A DNA stretch of 64,000 nucleotides from Salinivibrio kushneri (GTDB taxonomy: Bacteria; Pseudomonadota; Gammaproteobacteria; Enterobacterales; Vibrionaceae), in the NCBI RefSeq assembly GCF_005280275.1, contig NZ_CP040021.1:2319001-2383000 (forward strand), written 5' to 3'. This document shows positions 38,184 through 48,043 of this stretch, piece by piece (the stretch's first letter is position 1; every line of letters starts with the position of its first letter). The notes below the pieces were generated by a model. That model was not told the DNA's origin and did not search any database. It worked only from the letters and a program-made list of their open reading frames with translations. The translations under genes and the position numbers were made by a program.

Positions 38184-39512
38184 TTAATGAAATTGAGGTA
38201 GATAGTCGCCGTTCACACGTAAGAGCTCATCGACGATTTGCTGCGCTTTTGGCACATCCACGACGGTTCGATTGAGCGTGAGCGCGTTGACCAGTGTTTG
38301 TCGATCCCCGCTAAACCATGCATCCACGACCAGCTTTTCGTAGCCAAGTTGGCCTTCGATCAGTGCTTTTTGGAACGTCGGGATGGTTCCGACCGCAAAA
38401 CGTTTCGGGCCGTCATTGGTTAACGCGGCCGGCACTTCCACCATGGCATCATTCTGAATATTGGGGATCGCCCCATCATTCGGTACGATAACCAGATACG
38501 TCTCGCCACGGTTATAGGCCAAGGAGGCCGCTACACGCACCATATAGCGCCCATGAATATCCGCGTGGAGGCGCTCATTGGCGGTAGTGCCCGCGGCAAT
38601 GATGCGCTCATTCAGGCTAAACACGCGCTTTTCTCGCCCATTGATCACTTGGCGCGCACGCGTATTAGCAATATCTTCTTTTTCCACCATTTTTTCTGGA
38701 TATAAGTAGTATTGCAGGTAAGTATTGGGTAAATACTGCGGGTTGTCTTTTAGCATGGTTTGCATGTTCTTGAACGTTGCTTGCCATGAAGGGTCATCTG
38801 CAATTTCTGGATCAACGGCACTGATCCCCTCTTCCAAAATGATGCGTTTAATCTCATCGGTCAGGTCAACACCTTCTCGGTTTCGTACCTTGGTAAACCA
38901 TCCAAAGTGATTCAGCCCAAAGTATTCCGGCACCAAGTCCCAGATTTCGCAGCCGAGTAATTGGGCATAACTCACCATAATGGCAGCGGGCATGTCGCAG
39001 ATGTTTAGAATGCGGTTGTCATGAGGAAACTCACGCTGTAAGGCTTCAGCGACAATGGCTGCGGGATTGGTATAGTTTAAAATCCAAGCATCCGGAGCAA
39101 AGTGACGGATGTCATTCACGAGAGTGATCATGTCACCTATCGAGCGTAGTCCATACGCCATGCCGCCCGCGCCACAGGTTTCTTGACCGACACAGCCATA
39201 AGAGAGTGGAACCTGCTCATCACGCTCACGCATCGGTAACCCACCCGTGCGAATCTGAATAAAGAAGAAATCGGCATCAGAAAATGCGGTTTCTTTATCC
39301 GTGGTATAAACAAACTCTTCGACCTCAGGATAAGCCTCGCGCAGCAAGATCTCCGTCGCTTTTGCATTCGAGGCTTGTCTTTGTTCATCAATATCATAAA
39401 AGGTGATTTTGCTGAGCGGAAATGCGGCTTTTTCAGCAATCAAGCTATTGATCATTCCCAATGTATAGGTGCTTCCACCCCCGACGATAGTGAGCTTTTG
39501 TGGTTTCATCAT
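38184..39512 (-). CDS. 6-phospho-alpha-glucosidase (glycoside hydrolase family 4)
   Basis: The enzyme would hydrolyse the phosphorylated alpha-glucoside delivered by the adjacent PTS permease, using NAD+ and a divalent metal. The 442-residue protein has the dinucleotide motif GGGSTYT (11-17), Glu111 in GQETCGAGG, and the metal ligands Cys172 (NICDMPAA) and His202 (GLNHFGWF). Relatives are GlvA, AglB and MalH. Two ATG codons in tandem follow AGGAGG at 4 and 7 bases; the second may be the true start. Likely induced by relief of the divergent GntR regulator. Confidence 0.88.
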   Translation of the reverse strand: MMKPQKLTIVGGGSTYTLGMINSLIAEKAAFPLSKITFYDIDEQRQASNAKATEILLREAYPEVEEFVYTTDKETAFSDADFFFIQIRTGGLPMRERDEQVPLSYGCVGQETCGAGGMAYGLRSIGDMITLVNDIRHFAPDAWILNYTNPAAIVAEALQREFPHDNRILNICDMPAAIMVSYAQLLGCEIWDLVPEYFGLNHFGWFTKVRNREGVDLTDEIKRIILEEGISAVDPEIADDPSWQATFKNMQTMLKDNPQYLPNTYLQYYLYPEKMVEKEDIANTRARQVINGREKRVFSLNERIIAAGTTANERLHADIHGRYMVRVAASLAYNRGETYLVIVPNDGAIPNIQNDAMVEVPAALTNDGPKRFAVGTIPTFQKALIEGQLGYEKLVVDAWFSGDRQTLVNALTLNRTVVDVPKAQQIVDELLRVNGDYLPQFH

Positions 39513-39528
39513 CGTGCCTCCTCTTAAT

Positions 39529-39633
39529 ATGTATCTTAAATGTATTACATAAATAACACTTTAAGAATACACAAGAGGGCATTTATTGATCGACAACACA
39601 GTGAAAGCCTACTTATGTACTTTAAATGTATTA
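39529..39633. promoter_or_regulatory. Repeated operator between GH4 and GntR genes
   Basis: ATGTATCTTAAATGTATTA (39529-39547) and ATGTACTTTAAATGTATTA (39615-39633) agree at 17 of 19 positions and have the same orientation. The first also contains the palindrome ATGTA-T-TACAT (39540-39550). One copy lies just upstream of the GH4 start, the other just upstream of a TATGAT -10 box for the GntR gene, which fits control of both promoters by that regulator. Confidence 0.6.
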
Positions 39634-39681
39634 TCGATCACAGTTTGTTATGATGGGAAATGCAGCCCAAAAGGAGCCGAC

Positions 39682-40401
39682 ATGTTGAAACCTCGCTACA
39701 TGCAAATAGCCGATTTACTCACTGAGCAGATTAAAGATGGCACCCTCACACCGGGCGCGATGATGCCGACTGAGGCTACGCTACAAGCCACCTATGACGT
39801 CAGCCGCGTCACCATACGTAAAGCGATGAAAGTGTTGGTTGATAACGATCTGCTTTACCGCGTCCGAGGTAGCGGCAGTTATGTAAAAGCCCCTAAAGCA
39901 CAGCACAACGCCTTTCAACTGATGGGGTTTATCGAAGAGGTCTCCGCACAAGGCAAAACACCCAGCTCAAAAGTGATCGCATTTGAAACGTCACCTTGTA
40001 GCCACACCATTGCCAGTAAATTGAACTTGGAGGAAGGGACGTTGATTTATGAAATCCAACGTCTTCGTTTGATTGATGGCGAGCCAGAAATCCTTGAGTG
40101 CACCTACCTGCCGGTGGCCATGTTTACCGATCTCAGTATCGAAGTGATGCAAACATCAAAATACGACTATATCGAGCGACATAAGGGGATGCAGATCGCG
40201 AAAAGTCGCCAATGTGTCTGGCCAGATAGTACGTCAACCTCACTCGCCGCGCGCTTCAACACCCGGGAAAATACGCCCATATTGCGGGTCGAATCCGTCA
40301 GTGAGCTTGTCGACGGGACACCGTTTGAATATACCGTGAACTACTTTCGCTTGCATCAGTACAGCTTTGAATTCATCGCCCACCGCCAAACGCCACAATA
40401 A
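39682..40401 (+). CDS. GntR/HutC-family transcriptional regulator with UTRA domain
   Basis: This is the probable local repressor of the PTS/GH4 operon. The ATG at 39682 has AAGGAG upstream and gives 239 residues; a longer frame beginning 32 codons earlier runs through the operator. The winged helix spans about 1-70 with TEATLQATYDVSRVTIRKAM as HTH. The UTRA ligand domain follows (80-230), which in homologues binds a sugar phosphate. It resembles TreR/FrlR-type regulators; the ligand is inferred from context. Confidence 0.85.
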   Translation: MLKPRYMQIADLLTEQIKDGTLTPGAMMPTEATLQATYDVSRVTIRKAMKVLVDNDLLYRVRGSGSYVKAPKAQHNAFQLMGFIEEVSAQGKTPSSKVIAFETSPCSHTIASKLNLEEGTLIYEIQRLRLIDGEPEILECTYLPVAMFTDLSIEVMQTSKYDYIERHKGMQIAKSRQCVWPDSTSTSLAARFNTRENTPILRVESVSELVDGTPFEYTVNYFRLHQYSFEFIAHRQTPQ

Positions 40402-40484
40402 TTCGTTACCTGGAGACGTCTCGGTTGCGTTGTTGGTCATTACGTGTAATCTTGCCGCATTATCCAATCGCAACCGGAAATCTG

Positions 40485-40916
40485 ATGCGAACAAAAGCAG
40501 ATAGATGGCGTCATGCTATCGGTTTTGAACTAACGGGCTTGATCTTGGTGGTCTTGGGGCTCAATTGGATCCTCGGGGCGGACATCGGTCACCTTGGGAT
40601 CATGGGCGCGATTTTTTCGGTGCTCGCCACCCTTTGGAATTATGTCTACAACATTGGCTTTGATAAAGCGATGCTGGCATGGCGGGGCTCAGTGCTTAAA
40701 ACCTTACCGCTGCGTCTGCTGCATGCGGTGATCTTTGAAGCCGGACTGCTGATTGCGACCATTCCCTTTATCATGTGGTGGCTGTCGATGAGCTTTTGGC
40801 AAGCACTCAGTATGGATATCGGGCTAGTCCTATTTTATCTCGTGTATGCGTTTGTTTATAACTGGCTGTACGACTATCTGTTTCCAATCCCAAATGCGCA
40901 ATCCCAGCAGGGCTGA
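40485..40916 (+). CDS. PACE-family efflux transporter
   Basis: PACE proteins (AceI type) export chlorhexidine and short diamines. The ATG at 40485 (MRTKADRWRHAIGFELTGL) has GGAA upstream and gives 143 residues. Two BTP domains give four membrane segments; WNYVYNIGFDKAM and YNWLYDYLFP are the matching signatures of the two halves. No regulator of the usual LysR type is beside it; VpsR lies tail to tail downstream. Confidence 0.85.
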   Translation: MRTKADRWRHAIGFELTGLILVVLGLNWILGADIGHLGIMGAIFSVLATLWNYVYNIGFDKAMLAWRGSVLKTLPLRLLHAVIFEAGLLIATIPFIMWWLSMSFWQALSMDIGLVLFYLVYAFVYNWLYDYLFPIPNAQSQQG

Positions 40917-40950
40917 GTTTTCAGCCCTCAACATCATGGGGACAAGTGAT

Positions 40951-42288
40951 TTACTGACGGAAGGTACGCGGCGAGGGGATCAAGTTGTGTTTGTTCAATA
41001 GCCGATACATAGTCGCACGTGATACACCAAGCTCTTTAGCCGCCGCCGACACTTGTCCTTTATTCTCTTCAAGGACGGCGATCAGGGCGTCTCGTTCAGA
41101 CTCTTCACGGATTTTACGTAAGCTTTGTTTATAATCTCCCTGACGAGGAAGATCTAAGTGCTCCGCTTCAATCACCAGATGATCGGCCAACAGTACTGCC
41201 CGTTTCACCTGATTAATCAGCTCGCGCACATTACCCGGCCACGAGTAACTGCTCAACACACGCTTGGCTTCGTCGGAAAACGTCCTCGCTTGTGTGTTGT
41301 ATTGACGTGCAAACTTAAGCAAAAAGTATTCTGCCAAATCAGGTACATCAGACTGACGGTCTTTTAATGAAGGCATATTAATGCGCAGCACATTTAGCCG
41401 GTAATACAGATCTTCACGAAAAAGCCCCTCAGCCACACGTTTCTCCAAATCCATATGGGTCGAGGCAATCACCCGCACATCCAGGTCGTGTTCGTATTTG
41501 TCATGGCTGATATCTAAGGTGCCCTCTTGCAGCAAGTGCAATAAGTGCCCTTGTAAATGCAGCGGCAGGTCACCAATCTCGTCAAAAAAGAGGGTGCCTT
41601 TATGGCATTGGCGGATTTTTCCACGCGAATGCTCGTCGCCCAATAGCGCTTGCTGCATTTGCTCGTCGGCAAGCGCCGAGCATTTAATCGACTCAAATCG
41701 CGCTTTTGCACGGGTTGAGGCATGATGAACTGCTTGCGCTACCAGCTCCTTGCCTGTACCGCTCTCGCCGGCTATCAATACAGACACATCAGTGGGCGCG
41801 ACACGCCTGACTTGATCACGCAACTTTTTCATCGCTGGGCTGGCGCCTTCCAAACCCATATCGCTATGATCGCCCAGTTGCGGCCATACTTGTCGCTCAA
41901 GGCGCAACATACCCAATTGGTGACCAATGGTGCTCATCAACTGCGAGTTAGGAACGGGCGAGGTGAAGTAATCAATACAAAAGCTGACAATAAACTGGCA
42001 AATGGCTTCGTTTGTCAGTTGGTTTTCTCTAACTAAAGCTAGCCAGCGCACCTGTTTATTGCGGTTAACCAGTGATGCCACACCATTAAGGCTAAAGTCA
42101 TCATGACTTAAATCGACAATACCTATACAAGGGCCGATATCTTGTAGCAATGACTGCGCGGCTCGCAAATCATAACAGCGATGACAATGCCAACCAGCTT
42201 GCTCAAGGGTCGCTAACCAAGGCTCATAGGTCCCGCCGACAACGACGAGTGAGCTCAAGGTTTTGTCAGTCCCCGAATCGAATCCCAT
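40951..42288 (-). CDS. vpsR: Biofilm master regulator VpsR
   Basis: VpsR binds c-di-GMP and activates exopolysaccharide (vps) and biofilm genes in V. cholerae. The start at 42288 has AAGGCAGG upstream and gives 445 residues. The receiver-like domain keeps Asp59 (GIVDLSHDDF). The AAA+ domain has Walker A GESGTGKE (174-181) and Walker B GTLFFDEIGD (231-240), and a C-terminal Fis-type HTH with SAAAKELGVSRATMYRLL. The sigma-54 contact motif GAFTGA is missing, replaced near residues 216-226 by a GDEHSRGK segment, in keeping with V. cholerae VpsR working with sigma-70. Confidence 0.93.
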   Translation of the reverse strand: MGFDSGTDKTLSSLVVVGGTYEPWLATLEQAGWHCHRCYDLRAAQSLLQDIGPCIGIVDLSHDDFSLNGVASLVNRNKQVRWLALVRENQLTNEAICQFIVSFCIDYFTSPVPNSQLMSTIGHQLGMLRLERQVWPQLGDHSDMGLEGASPAMKKLRDQVRRVAPTDVSVLIAGESGTGKELVAQAVHHASTRAKARFESIKCSALADEQMQQALLGDEHSRGKIRQCHKGTLFFDEIGDLPLHLQGHLLHLLQEGTLDISHDKYEHDLDVRVIASTHMDLEKRVAEGLFREDLYYRLNVLRINMPSLKDRQSDVPDLAEYFLLKFARQYNTQARTFSDEAKRVLSSYSWPGNVRELINQVKRAVLLADHLVIEAEHLDLPRQGDYKQSLRKIREESERDALIAVLEENKGQVSAAAKELGVSRATMYRLLNKHNLIPSPRTFRQ

Positions 42289-42476
42289 AACACCTGCCTT
42301 ACATCCATTCTGTCTTTTTTGCCAGCGAATCAAGCCCCTATTATAAAGAAGGGCGAGTCCTAATCTGTCTCAATAAAGAGACATGCGATGGGTTGTAATA
42401 CGGATAATTGTAGCCAGATATCTGAAAAATCCAGATAAAATATCGCAGGTTTTTGAGAAAACAACGACACAAGGCG

Positions 42477-42502
42477 CAAAAAAAGCGGCTCATTGAGCCG
42501 CT
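42477..42502 (-). terminator. Intrinsic terminator of prfB-lysS
   Basis: AAGCGGCTC/GAGCCGCTT is followed by seven T on the minus strand, about 20 bases past the lysS stop. Confidence 0.85.
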
Positions 42503-42523
42503 TGTGCTGTGGTCTGTCCAGTA

Positions 42524-44032
42524 TTAACTGCCTTGCTGTGGGCGCATGGCTGGGAACAAGATCACATCACGAATCGTATGCGTGTTGGTGAATAACATCA
42601 CCAATCGGTCGATACCAATTCCTTGTCCCGCCGTCGGTGGCAACCCATGCTCGAGTGCGTTGATATAATCCGCATCATAATACATCGCCTCATCATCACC
42701 GGCATCTTTGGCATCTACCTGGGCTTTGAAGCGTGCATCTTGGTCTTCTGCGTCGTTAAGCTCGGAGAAGCCATTTGCTACTTCACGCCCACCGACGAAG
42801 AATTCAAAACGGTCGGTCACAAACGGGTTATCATCATTGCGACGCGCCAGCGGTGAAATATCGGCCGGATATTCGGTGATAAAAGTTGGCTGAATCAACT
42901 GCGGTTCAGCTGTCTCACCAAAGATCTCTTCCAGCAACTGTCCAGCCGTCCAGAATGACTCAACACTGATTTTGAGTGATTTCGCTATCGAGGCAAGGTG
43001 ATCACGATCTTGTACCGTCTCATACGTCAGCGCCTGAATATCAGCATGATCAGGGTTATATTGCTTGATAGCATCGAGCATGGTCATTCGCGGATAAGGC
43101 CCTGCGAAATTAATCTCATGCTCACCATAAGGCAATACAGACTGTCCCATCACGTCCAGCGCCACGCGAGAGAGCATGTCTTCCGTAAGATCCATCAGAT
43201 CATTGTAATCGGCATACGCCATATAGAATTCCATCATGGTGAATTCAGGATTATGACGCGGTGAAAGCCCTTCATTACGGAAGTTACGGTTCACTTCAAA
43301 CACACGCTCAAAGCCGCCGACAACCAAACGCTTTAAATAAAGCTCGGGCGCCACACGTAAGTACATGTCGATATCAAGTGCATTATGGTGGGTGGTAAAG
43401 GGACGCGCGGTAGCACCGCCTGGGATGACGTGCATCATCGGCGTTTCCACTTCCATAAAGTGTTTTTCCACCATGTAATTACGGATGGCGGTGACCACAC
43501 TTGAACGCACTTGAAAAGCGTGACGCGACTCTTCGTTGACAATCAGGTCCACATAGCGCTGACGATAGCGCAGCTCTTGGTCAGCTAGCCCATGGAATTT
43601 TTCCGGTAGCGGACGCAAGGCTTTCGTCAGCAGTTGGTAGCGCTCCATGTTGACATACAGATCGCCTTTACCAGATTTATGTAGCGCACCGTGCACGCCA
43701 ATAATGTCACCGATATCTAAGCCTTGGTACTCGGCTTTCAGCGCCTTTTGCACGTCTTTTGACGCATAGGCTTGAATACGGCCCGAGACATCTTGTACCA
43801 CCATAAATGGACCGCGTTTAGCCATGATGCGGCCCGCAATGGTCACTTTGTGGTCCAGTGTTTCGAGTTCCGCTTTTTCTTTCTCGCCAAATTCAGCTTG
43901 CAAGTCAGCCGCTAAGTGCTCACGACGGAAATCATTAGGATGGCCGTTTGCCTTACAATTTTCACGAATGTGAGTAAGCTTGGCACGACGCTCGGCAATC
44001 AGCTTATTTTCATCTGGTAACTGGTCAGTCAT
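42524..44032 (-). CDS. lysS: Lysine-tRNA ligase (class II)
   Basis: LysS charges tRNA-Lys. The 502-residue class II enzyme has an N-terminal OB-fold anticodon domain (about 60-150, [15 protein letters not shown]) and the catalytic core with motif 2 [20 protein letters not shown] and motif 3 [11 protein letters not shown] near the C-terminus. It follows prfB with a 26-base gap; prfB-lysS is a conserved operon. Confidence 0.98.
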   Translation of the reverse strand: MTDQLPDENKLIAERRAKLTHIRENCKANGHPNDFRREHLAADLQAEFGEKEKAELETLDHKVTIAGRIMAKRGPFMVVQDVSGRIQAYASKDVQKALKAEYQGLDIGDIIGVHGALHKSGKGDLYVNMERYQLLTKALRPLPEKFHGLADQELRYRQRYVDLIVNEESRHAFQVRSSVVTAIRNYMVEKHFMEVETPMMHVIPGGATARPFTTHHNALDIDMYLRVAPELYLKRLVVGGFERVFEVNRNFRNEGLSPRHNPEFTMMEFYMAYADYNDLMDLTEDMLSRVALDVMGQSVLPYGEHEINFAGPYPRMTMLDAIKQYNPDHADIQALTYETVQDRDHLASIAKSLKISVESFWTAGQLLEEIFGETAEPQLIQPTFITEYPADISPLARRNDDNPFVTDRFEFFVGGREVANGFSELNDAEDQDARFKAQVDAKDAGDDEAMYYDADYINALEHGLPPTAGQGIGIDRLVMLFTNTHTIRDVILFPAMRPQQGS

Positions 44033-44058
44033 AGAAAACCCTTTACATTAATTCGTCA

Positions 44059-45157
44059 TTACAGGCCAGATTTGAGGCTGGCTTCAATAAATTTGTCCAA
44101 GTCGCCGTCGAGAACGGCCTGCGTATTGCGGTTTTCAATACCGGTACGCAAGTCTTTGATACGCGAATCATCTAATACGTAGGAGCGGATCTGGCTGCCC
44201 CAACCGATATCAGATTTGGCGTCTTCGTTGGCTTGTTTTTCCGCGTTTTGCTTTTGTAGCTCAAGCTCAAACAACTTCGCACGCAGCTGTTTCATCGCCT
44301 GATCTTTGTTTTTATGCTGTGAGCGATCGTTTTGGCACTGCACCACGGTGTTGGTCGGCACGTGGGTGATCCGCACTGCTGACTCGGTGGTGTTAACGTG
44401 CTGCCCACCCGCACCAGAAGCTCGGTAGACATCAATCCGTAAATCTGATGGGTTAATATCGATATCAATGTTGTCATCGATTTCCGGGTACACAAACGCC
44501 GAGGCAAACGAGGTATGACGACGGCCCCCCGAGTCGAAAGGCGATTTACGCACCAGACGATGAACGCCCGTTTCCGTGCGTAGCCAGCCGTAGGCGTATT
44601 CACCGGTGATGCGTACCGTGGCAGATTTTAATCCAGCCACATCCCCCTCAGACACTTCAATCACTTCAGCTTTGAAGCCTTTCGCATCCGCCCAGCGCAA
44701 GTACATGCGGAGCATCATGTTGGTCCAATCTTGCGCTTCAGTACCGCCTGACCCGGCTTGCAGGTCAATATAGCAATCAGACGCATCGTGCTCACCAGAA
44801 AACATGCGGCGGAATTCTAGCTTGGTTAGCTTGGCTTCAAGCTCCACCAGCTCCGGCTCCACCTCGTCAAAGGTTTCTTGATCGTCTTCCTCGACGGCCA
44901 GCATCAGCAGTTCGTTGACGTCTTCGCCGCCTTGAGTCAGTTGCTCGATGGTTTCCACCACCGCTTCAAGGGAAGCACGCTCTTTACCCAGCGCTTGTGC
45001 ACGTTGTGGTTCATTCCACACGTCCGGTTGTTCTAACTCGGCATTAACTTCTTCTAGACGCTCTTTTTTAGCATCATAGTCAAAGATACCCCCGGAGGAC
45101 ATCGGTACGTTCGGCGATATCGGCGAGGCGATTTTTGATTGGATTAATCTCAAACAT
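44059..45157 (-). CDS. prfB: Peptide chain release factor 2, with programmed +1 frameshift
   Basis: RF2 recognises UGA and UAA stop codons. Translation begins at the ATG at 45157 ([20 protein letters not shown]) and meets TGA at 45082-45080. The slippery context GGGGGTATCTTTGAC is the conserved autoregulatory signal: the ribosome slips +1 on CTT and continues [11 protein letters not shown]. The full product is 365 residues, as usual. SPF in [14 protein letters not shown] reads the stop codon and GGQ in [12 protein letters not shown] triggers hydrolysis. Reading only the downstream frame gives a false N-terminus. Confidence 0.97.
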
Positions 45158-45235
45158 GGTCAAGCATCTTCATTATTAGCGGAAATTTAACCGCCGAATT
45201 TTAGCGAATTGTCGCGCCAATAAACAGGGCGTGAT

Positions 45236-45262
45236 GGAAAAAGCCGCATATTTAAGCGGCTT
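45236..45262 (-). terminator. Terminator overlapping the recJ stop codon
   Basis: On the minus strand AAGCCGC pairs with GCGGCTT and is followed by TTT; the recJ TAA lies at the foot of the loop, so the last two codons form part of the stem. It separates recJ from prfB. Confidence 0.65.
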
Positions 45263-46982
45263 CAAGGTGAGAGATGATCAACTGGGCGCTACGATTACCG
45301 CGAAACTCATTGATATCCAGGCGGTAAACGAGTCGTAACGTCTTGGTACTGGGATCGGGCCAGCGACGCAAATCAACGTTAAAAGCAATGGCATCAATCA
45401 TGGTGCCGCCGCCTTCCGGCTCGACCATCAATTTTAAGTGTTTGCCGCCCACCAGTTTTTGCTGCAGCACCTTAAAAAGGCCATCGAACTGCGGCTCCGG
45501 GAAGCCTTGCCCCCAAGGGCCGCCTGATTGAATGGTTTCGGCTGTCTCTAATCCCAGCTCGTGACTTTGTAAGGGACCATCACTTAACAAGACACCTTTT
45601 AAGTCGTCCTCACTGACCTGCTCACGCACCTGCGCATCAAACTGCTTGGCGAAGGTATCAAACTGTGCTTCGTCGATGGTCAATCCAGCCGCCATGGCAT
45701 GGCCGCCAAACTTTTTAATTAATCCAGGATTTAAGGTATCAATCCGATCCAATGTATCGCGCATATGCAAACCCGGAATCGAACGCGCTGAACCTTTTAT
45801 CAGTCCATCCCCCCCATCGGCAAACGCAATCACAGGGCGGTGAAATTGATCTTTTAAGCGCGAGGCGAGGATCCCAATCACGCCTTGGTGCCAGTCACGC
45901 TGAAACAACGCCAGCCCTACCGGCAATTCTTGCTCGGACTGTTCGGCAATCAAGCGCTCACACCAAGCCACGGCTTCTTGCTTCATGCCTTGCTCTATAT
46001 CTTTGCGAGTTTGATTGAGCGCATCCAGCTCAGACGCCATGCGTCTGGCTGCATGAATGTTGTCACACAGTAAAAGCTCGACCCCAAACGCCATATCATC
46101 TAAACGCCCCGCGGCATTGATCCTTGGCCCCAATGCAAAGCCGAAATCACTGGCGACAAGCGTGGCCATGTTGCGATTGGCCACCTCGATGAGCGCCTGG
46201 ATCCCCGGGCGGCAACGCCCAGCGCGGATCCGCTGCAACCCCTGATGTACAAGAATACGGTTATTACCATCTAACGCTACCACGTCGGCGACCGTGCCCA
46301 GCGCGACCAAATCCAGCAACTCGGCTAAGTTAGGGATGGCCAGTCCCTGCTGCTCAAACCACCCTTGGTCGCGCAAATGCGCACGCAGCGCCAGCATCAA
46401 ATAAAAGGCGACCCCCACACCGGCAAGCGCCTTCGAGGGAAAACCACAGTCATCCAGATTCGGGTTCACCATGGCGTCGGCCTCAGGCAGTGTCTCACCC
46501 GGTAGATGGTGATCGGTCACCAGCACCTGCATACCGAGCGCTTTGGCGTGCGCCACCCCCGCCAATGAGGATACCCCGTTGTCCACGGTCATAATAAGCT
46601 CTGCTCCCCGCTCCGCGGCTTGGTCAACCACCTCAGGGCTTAAGCCGTAGCCATCGTCAAAGCGGTTTGGCACCAGGTAATCGACACGGGAGGCACCCAT
46701 CATGCGTAAGGCTTTGACGGAGAGCGCTGACGATGTCGCGCCATCGGCGTCAAAGTCACCCACAATCAAGATCGATTGATGGGTCTTAAGCGCCTCAGCG
46801 AGCAAGTTAACGGCAGCATCAATCCCGGTTAACGCTTGGTATTGATGCAAGCCAGCCACGCTGCGGTTGAGCTCGCTGTCTTCCTTTAAACCACGGTTAG
46901 CGTATAAGCGTTGCAATAGCGGCGGAATGGCATCGCTGAATGCCGGTGTCACTGACGGCGTACGTCTTTTTATTTCTATCAT
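45252..46982 (-). CDS. recJ: Single-stranded-DNA-specific exonuclease RecJ
   Basis: RecJ is the 5'-3' ssDNA exonuclease of RecF-pathway recombination and mismatch repair. The 576-residue DHH-family protein has DFDAD at 76-80 and DHH at 157-159 (VTDHHLPG), then GFALGPRINAAGRLDD and the DHHA1 motif KFGGHAMAAGL. It begins 21 bases after xerD. In E. coli dsbC lies between xerD and recJ; here it is absent. Confidence 0.97.
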   Translation of the reverse strand: MIEIKRRTPSVTPAFSDAIPPLLQRLYANRGLKEDSELNRSVAGLHQYQALTGIDAAVNLLAEALKTHQSILIVGDFDADGATSSALSVKALRMMGASRVDYLVPNRFDDGYGLSPEVVDQAAERGAELIMTVDNGVSSLAGVAHAKALGMQVLVTDHHLPGETLPEADAMVNPNLDDCGFPSKALAGVGVAFYLMLALRAHLRDQGWFEQQGLAIPNLAELLDLVALGTVADVVALDGNNRILVHQGLQRIRAGRCRPGIQALIEVANRNMATLVASDFGFALGPRINAAGRLDDMAFGVELLLCDNIHAARRMASELDALNQTRKDIEQGMKQEAVAWCERLIAEQSEQELPVGLALFQRDWHQGVIGILASRLKDQFHRPVIAFADGGDGLIKGSARSIPGLHMRDTLDRIDTLNPGLIKKFGGHAMAAGLTIDEAQFDTFAKQFDAQVREQVSEDDLKGVLLSDGPLQSHELGLETAETIQSGGPWGQGFPEPQFDGLFKVLQQKLVGGKHLKLMVEPEGGGTMIDAIAFNVDLRRWPDPSTKTLRLVYRLDINEFRGNRSAQLIISHLEAA

Positions 46983-47003
46983 GAAGTTGTCACCAGTTAT
47001 CGG

Positions 47004-47894
47004 TTAGCCGCGTGGGTGGTGTGTTTGATGCAGCTGCTTCAAACGCTCGGTGGCCACATGGGTATAGATTTGCGTCGTCGATAGGTCACTGTGTCCAAGT
47101 AACATCTGCACCACGCGTAAATCGGCCCCATGATTGAGTAAGTGAGTCGCAAACGCATGACGTAAAACATGCGGCGACAGTTCATCGGTCTCAATCCCTG
47201 CCAGTTGCGCGTAATACTTGATGCGATGCCAAAAGGTTTGCCGTGTCATCTGACGTGCTCGTTTGCTTGGGAAAAACACATCAGTACTGGTCTCTCCCAG
47301 CAATAGCGGGCGACTATACGCCAAATAGTGCTCCAGCCAATCCACGGCCGACTCTCCCATCGGCACCAAGCGTTCTTTATCCCCTTTACCAGACACTCGC
47401 ACCACACCTTGGCGCAAGCTCACATTCTCCATCGTCAGCCCGATAAGCTCTGTCACTCGCAAACCCGTCGCATATAACAGCTCCAACATGGCTTTGTCTC
47501 TAAGCTCAAGCGGATCGTCGGTATTCGGTGCCATTAATAGTGCATCGATTTGATCCTCCGTGAGATCTTTCGGTAGTCGCTTGGGCTGTTTCGGACTGAT
47601 CAGAGTGGCACTGGGGTCGTCGGGACGCAACTTCTGGCGATACAAGTACTGGAATAGGCGACGCAACGCCGACACCATACGACTGCGCGTGCTGGATTGG
47701 TAGCCCTGCTCATGTAGCCAATATTGGTAATCTTGTAAGTCTTGCTTGCTCACCGCTACCAGCGAGCGAGTATCGAGCCAATGGCACAGCTTCAATAAAT
47801 CTGTGCGATACGAATTTAACGTGTTTTCGGAGAGCCCGCGCTCCATCCACATAGCATCCAAAAATTGCTCGATGCGTTCAATGTTGTTCGTCAC
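47004..47894 (-). CDS. xerD: Site-specific tyrosine recombinase XerD
   Basis: XerD with XerC resolves chromosome dimers at dif under FtsK control. The 296-residue protein has the full catalytic set: Arg146 (ATGLRVTEL), Lys170, His242 and Arg245 (PHVLRHAF), His268 (LLGHSD) and the nucleophile Tyr277 (QIYTHV). The start is GTG with a weak ribosome site; the next Met would cut the N-terminal SAM-like domain. It is divergent from fldB, as in E. coli. Confidence 0.96.
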   Translation of the reverse strand: MTNNIERIEQFLDAMWMERGLSENTLNSYRTDLLKLCHWLDTRSLVAVSKQDLQDYQYWLHEQGYQSSTRSRMVSALRRLFQYLYRQKLRPDDPSATLISPKQPKRLPKDLTEDQIDALLMAPNTDDPLELRDKAMLELLYATGLRVTELIGLTMENVSLRQGVVRVSGKGDKERLVPMGESAVDWLEHYLAYSRPLLLGETSTDVFFPSKRARQMTRQTFWHRIKYYAQLAGIETDELSPHVLRHAFATHLLNHGADLRVVQMLLGHSDLSTTQIYTHVATERLKQLHQTHHPRG

Positions 47895-48043
47895 CTTCAG
47901 CCCACTTGGTTATTAATCGAAAAAACACGCCCATCACTTGGGTCACGGCCAGCCGCGATTATACAAAATGTCGCTTCCTGTTGCTGGATCATATTACCGT
48001 TGAGCAGGTAAACTGCGCCCATGACACACAAACGAGTCGTGCT

